Below, piece by piece: positions 6,352-6,355 of a stretch of DNA of 6,355 bases (the stretch's first letter is position 1; every line of letters begins with the position of its first letter). Both the position numbers and the translations under genes were made by a program. The DNA lies in the NCBI GenBank assembly GCA_937880075.1, contig CALFLM010000111.1:1-6355 (forward strand), written 5' to 3'. This DNA is from an uncultured Romboutsia sp. Its GTDB lineage: Bacteria > Bacillota > Clostridia > Peptostreptococcales > Peptostreptococcaceae. The notes under the pieces are model-generated. The model saw nothing but the letters and a program-made list of their open reading frames with translations. It searched no databases and was not told the origin of the DNA.

Positions 6352-6355
6352 ATGC
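6352..6355 (+). CDS. Start of a gene cut by the window edge, probable transposase
   Basis: Only the ATG and one further base are present. The call rests on the AGGAGGTG site at optimal spacing and on the insertion sequence-like repeats upstream. If the element is IS21-like this would be the istA transposase, followed outside the window by istB. The product cannot be verified from four bases. Confidence 0.45.

Larger units (their letters stand above)
6148..6355 (+). mobile_element. Probable left end of an insertion sequence (IS21-like), truncated by window
   Basis: After the last operon gene and an AT-rich gap (6095-6147), the sequence changes character and becomes rich in repeats. TGTAAGCGCC at 6148 is a plausible terminus, since many IS21-family elements begin with TG. 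Downstream are a hairpin, three 22-bp tandem repeats, a second hairpin, and a strong ribosome binding site with an ATG at the edge. Multiple internal terminal repeats thought to bind transposase are known for IS21-family elements, where the istA gene follows the left end. No transposase sequence is in the window, so the family is inference and the exact boundary is uncertain. Confidence 0.5.

Overview
The window is strongly AT-rich (roughly 30% G+C by eye). It has purine-rich Shine-Dalgarno sites, uses TGA as a stop codon (345-347), and packs its genes on one strand. This points to a low-G+C Firmicute (Bacillota); nothing visible fixes the genus. 

Layout. Bases 1-143 are a non-coding leader dense in GTGAC/GTGAT half-sites, with a probable extended -10 promoter. 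From 144 to 6094 one plus-strand operon runs almost without gaps: a 67-aa Cro/C1-type HTH regulator (144-347), two different cytosine-5 DNA methyltransferases (362-1462 and 1463-2695), a McrB-type AAA+ NTPase (2698-4479), a PD-(D/E)XK endonuclease of the LlaJI R2 family (4466-5524, continuing out of frame to 5702), and an unrecognised, very acidic 130-aa protein (5702-6094). From about 6148 to the right edge the sequence looks like the left end of an insertion sequence: three 22-bp repeats ending AAGTCCA, two hairpins, and a strong ribosome binding site with an ATG at 6352. The repeats suggest the IS21 family, but the transposase lies outside the window. 

How the genes work together. The order M1-M2-R1-R2 is that of LlaJI-type restriction-modification systems. 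Two 5mC methyltransferases protect the host site; two enzymes suggest an asymmetric site with one enzyme per strand. R1 supplies target binding and NTP-driven motor function, and R2 cuts. The small HTH protein sits where a controller would be expected, directly behind a promoter with candidate operators. 

Main finding. The endonuclease gene carries an apparent single-base frameshift at about 5519-5524. The ORF stops at TAG after 352 residues, but the +1 frame continues at once with 59 family-like codons, has no ATG of its own, and ends in a TAATG overlap with the next gene. The system may therefore be methylation-proficient with damaged restriction, unless the extra base is a sequencing error or the site is recoded. 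The other points for follow-up are the operator array, the acidic terminal gene, and the IS end just downstream of the operon.
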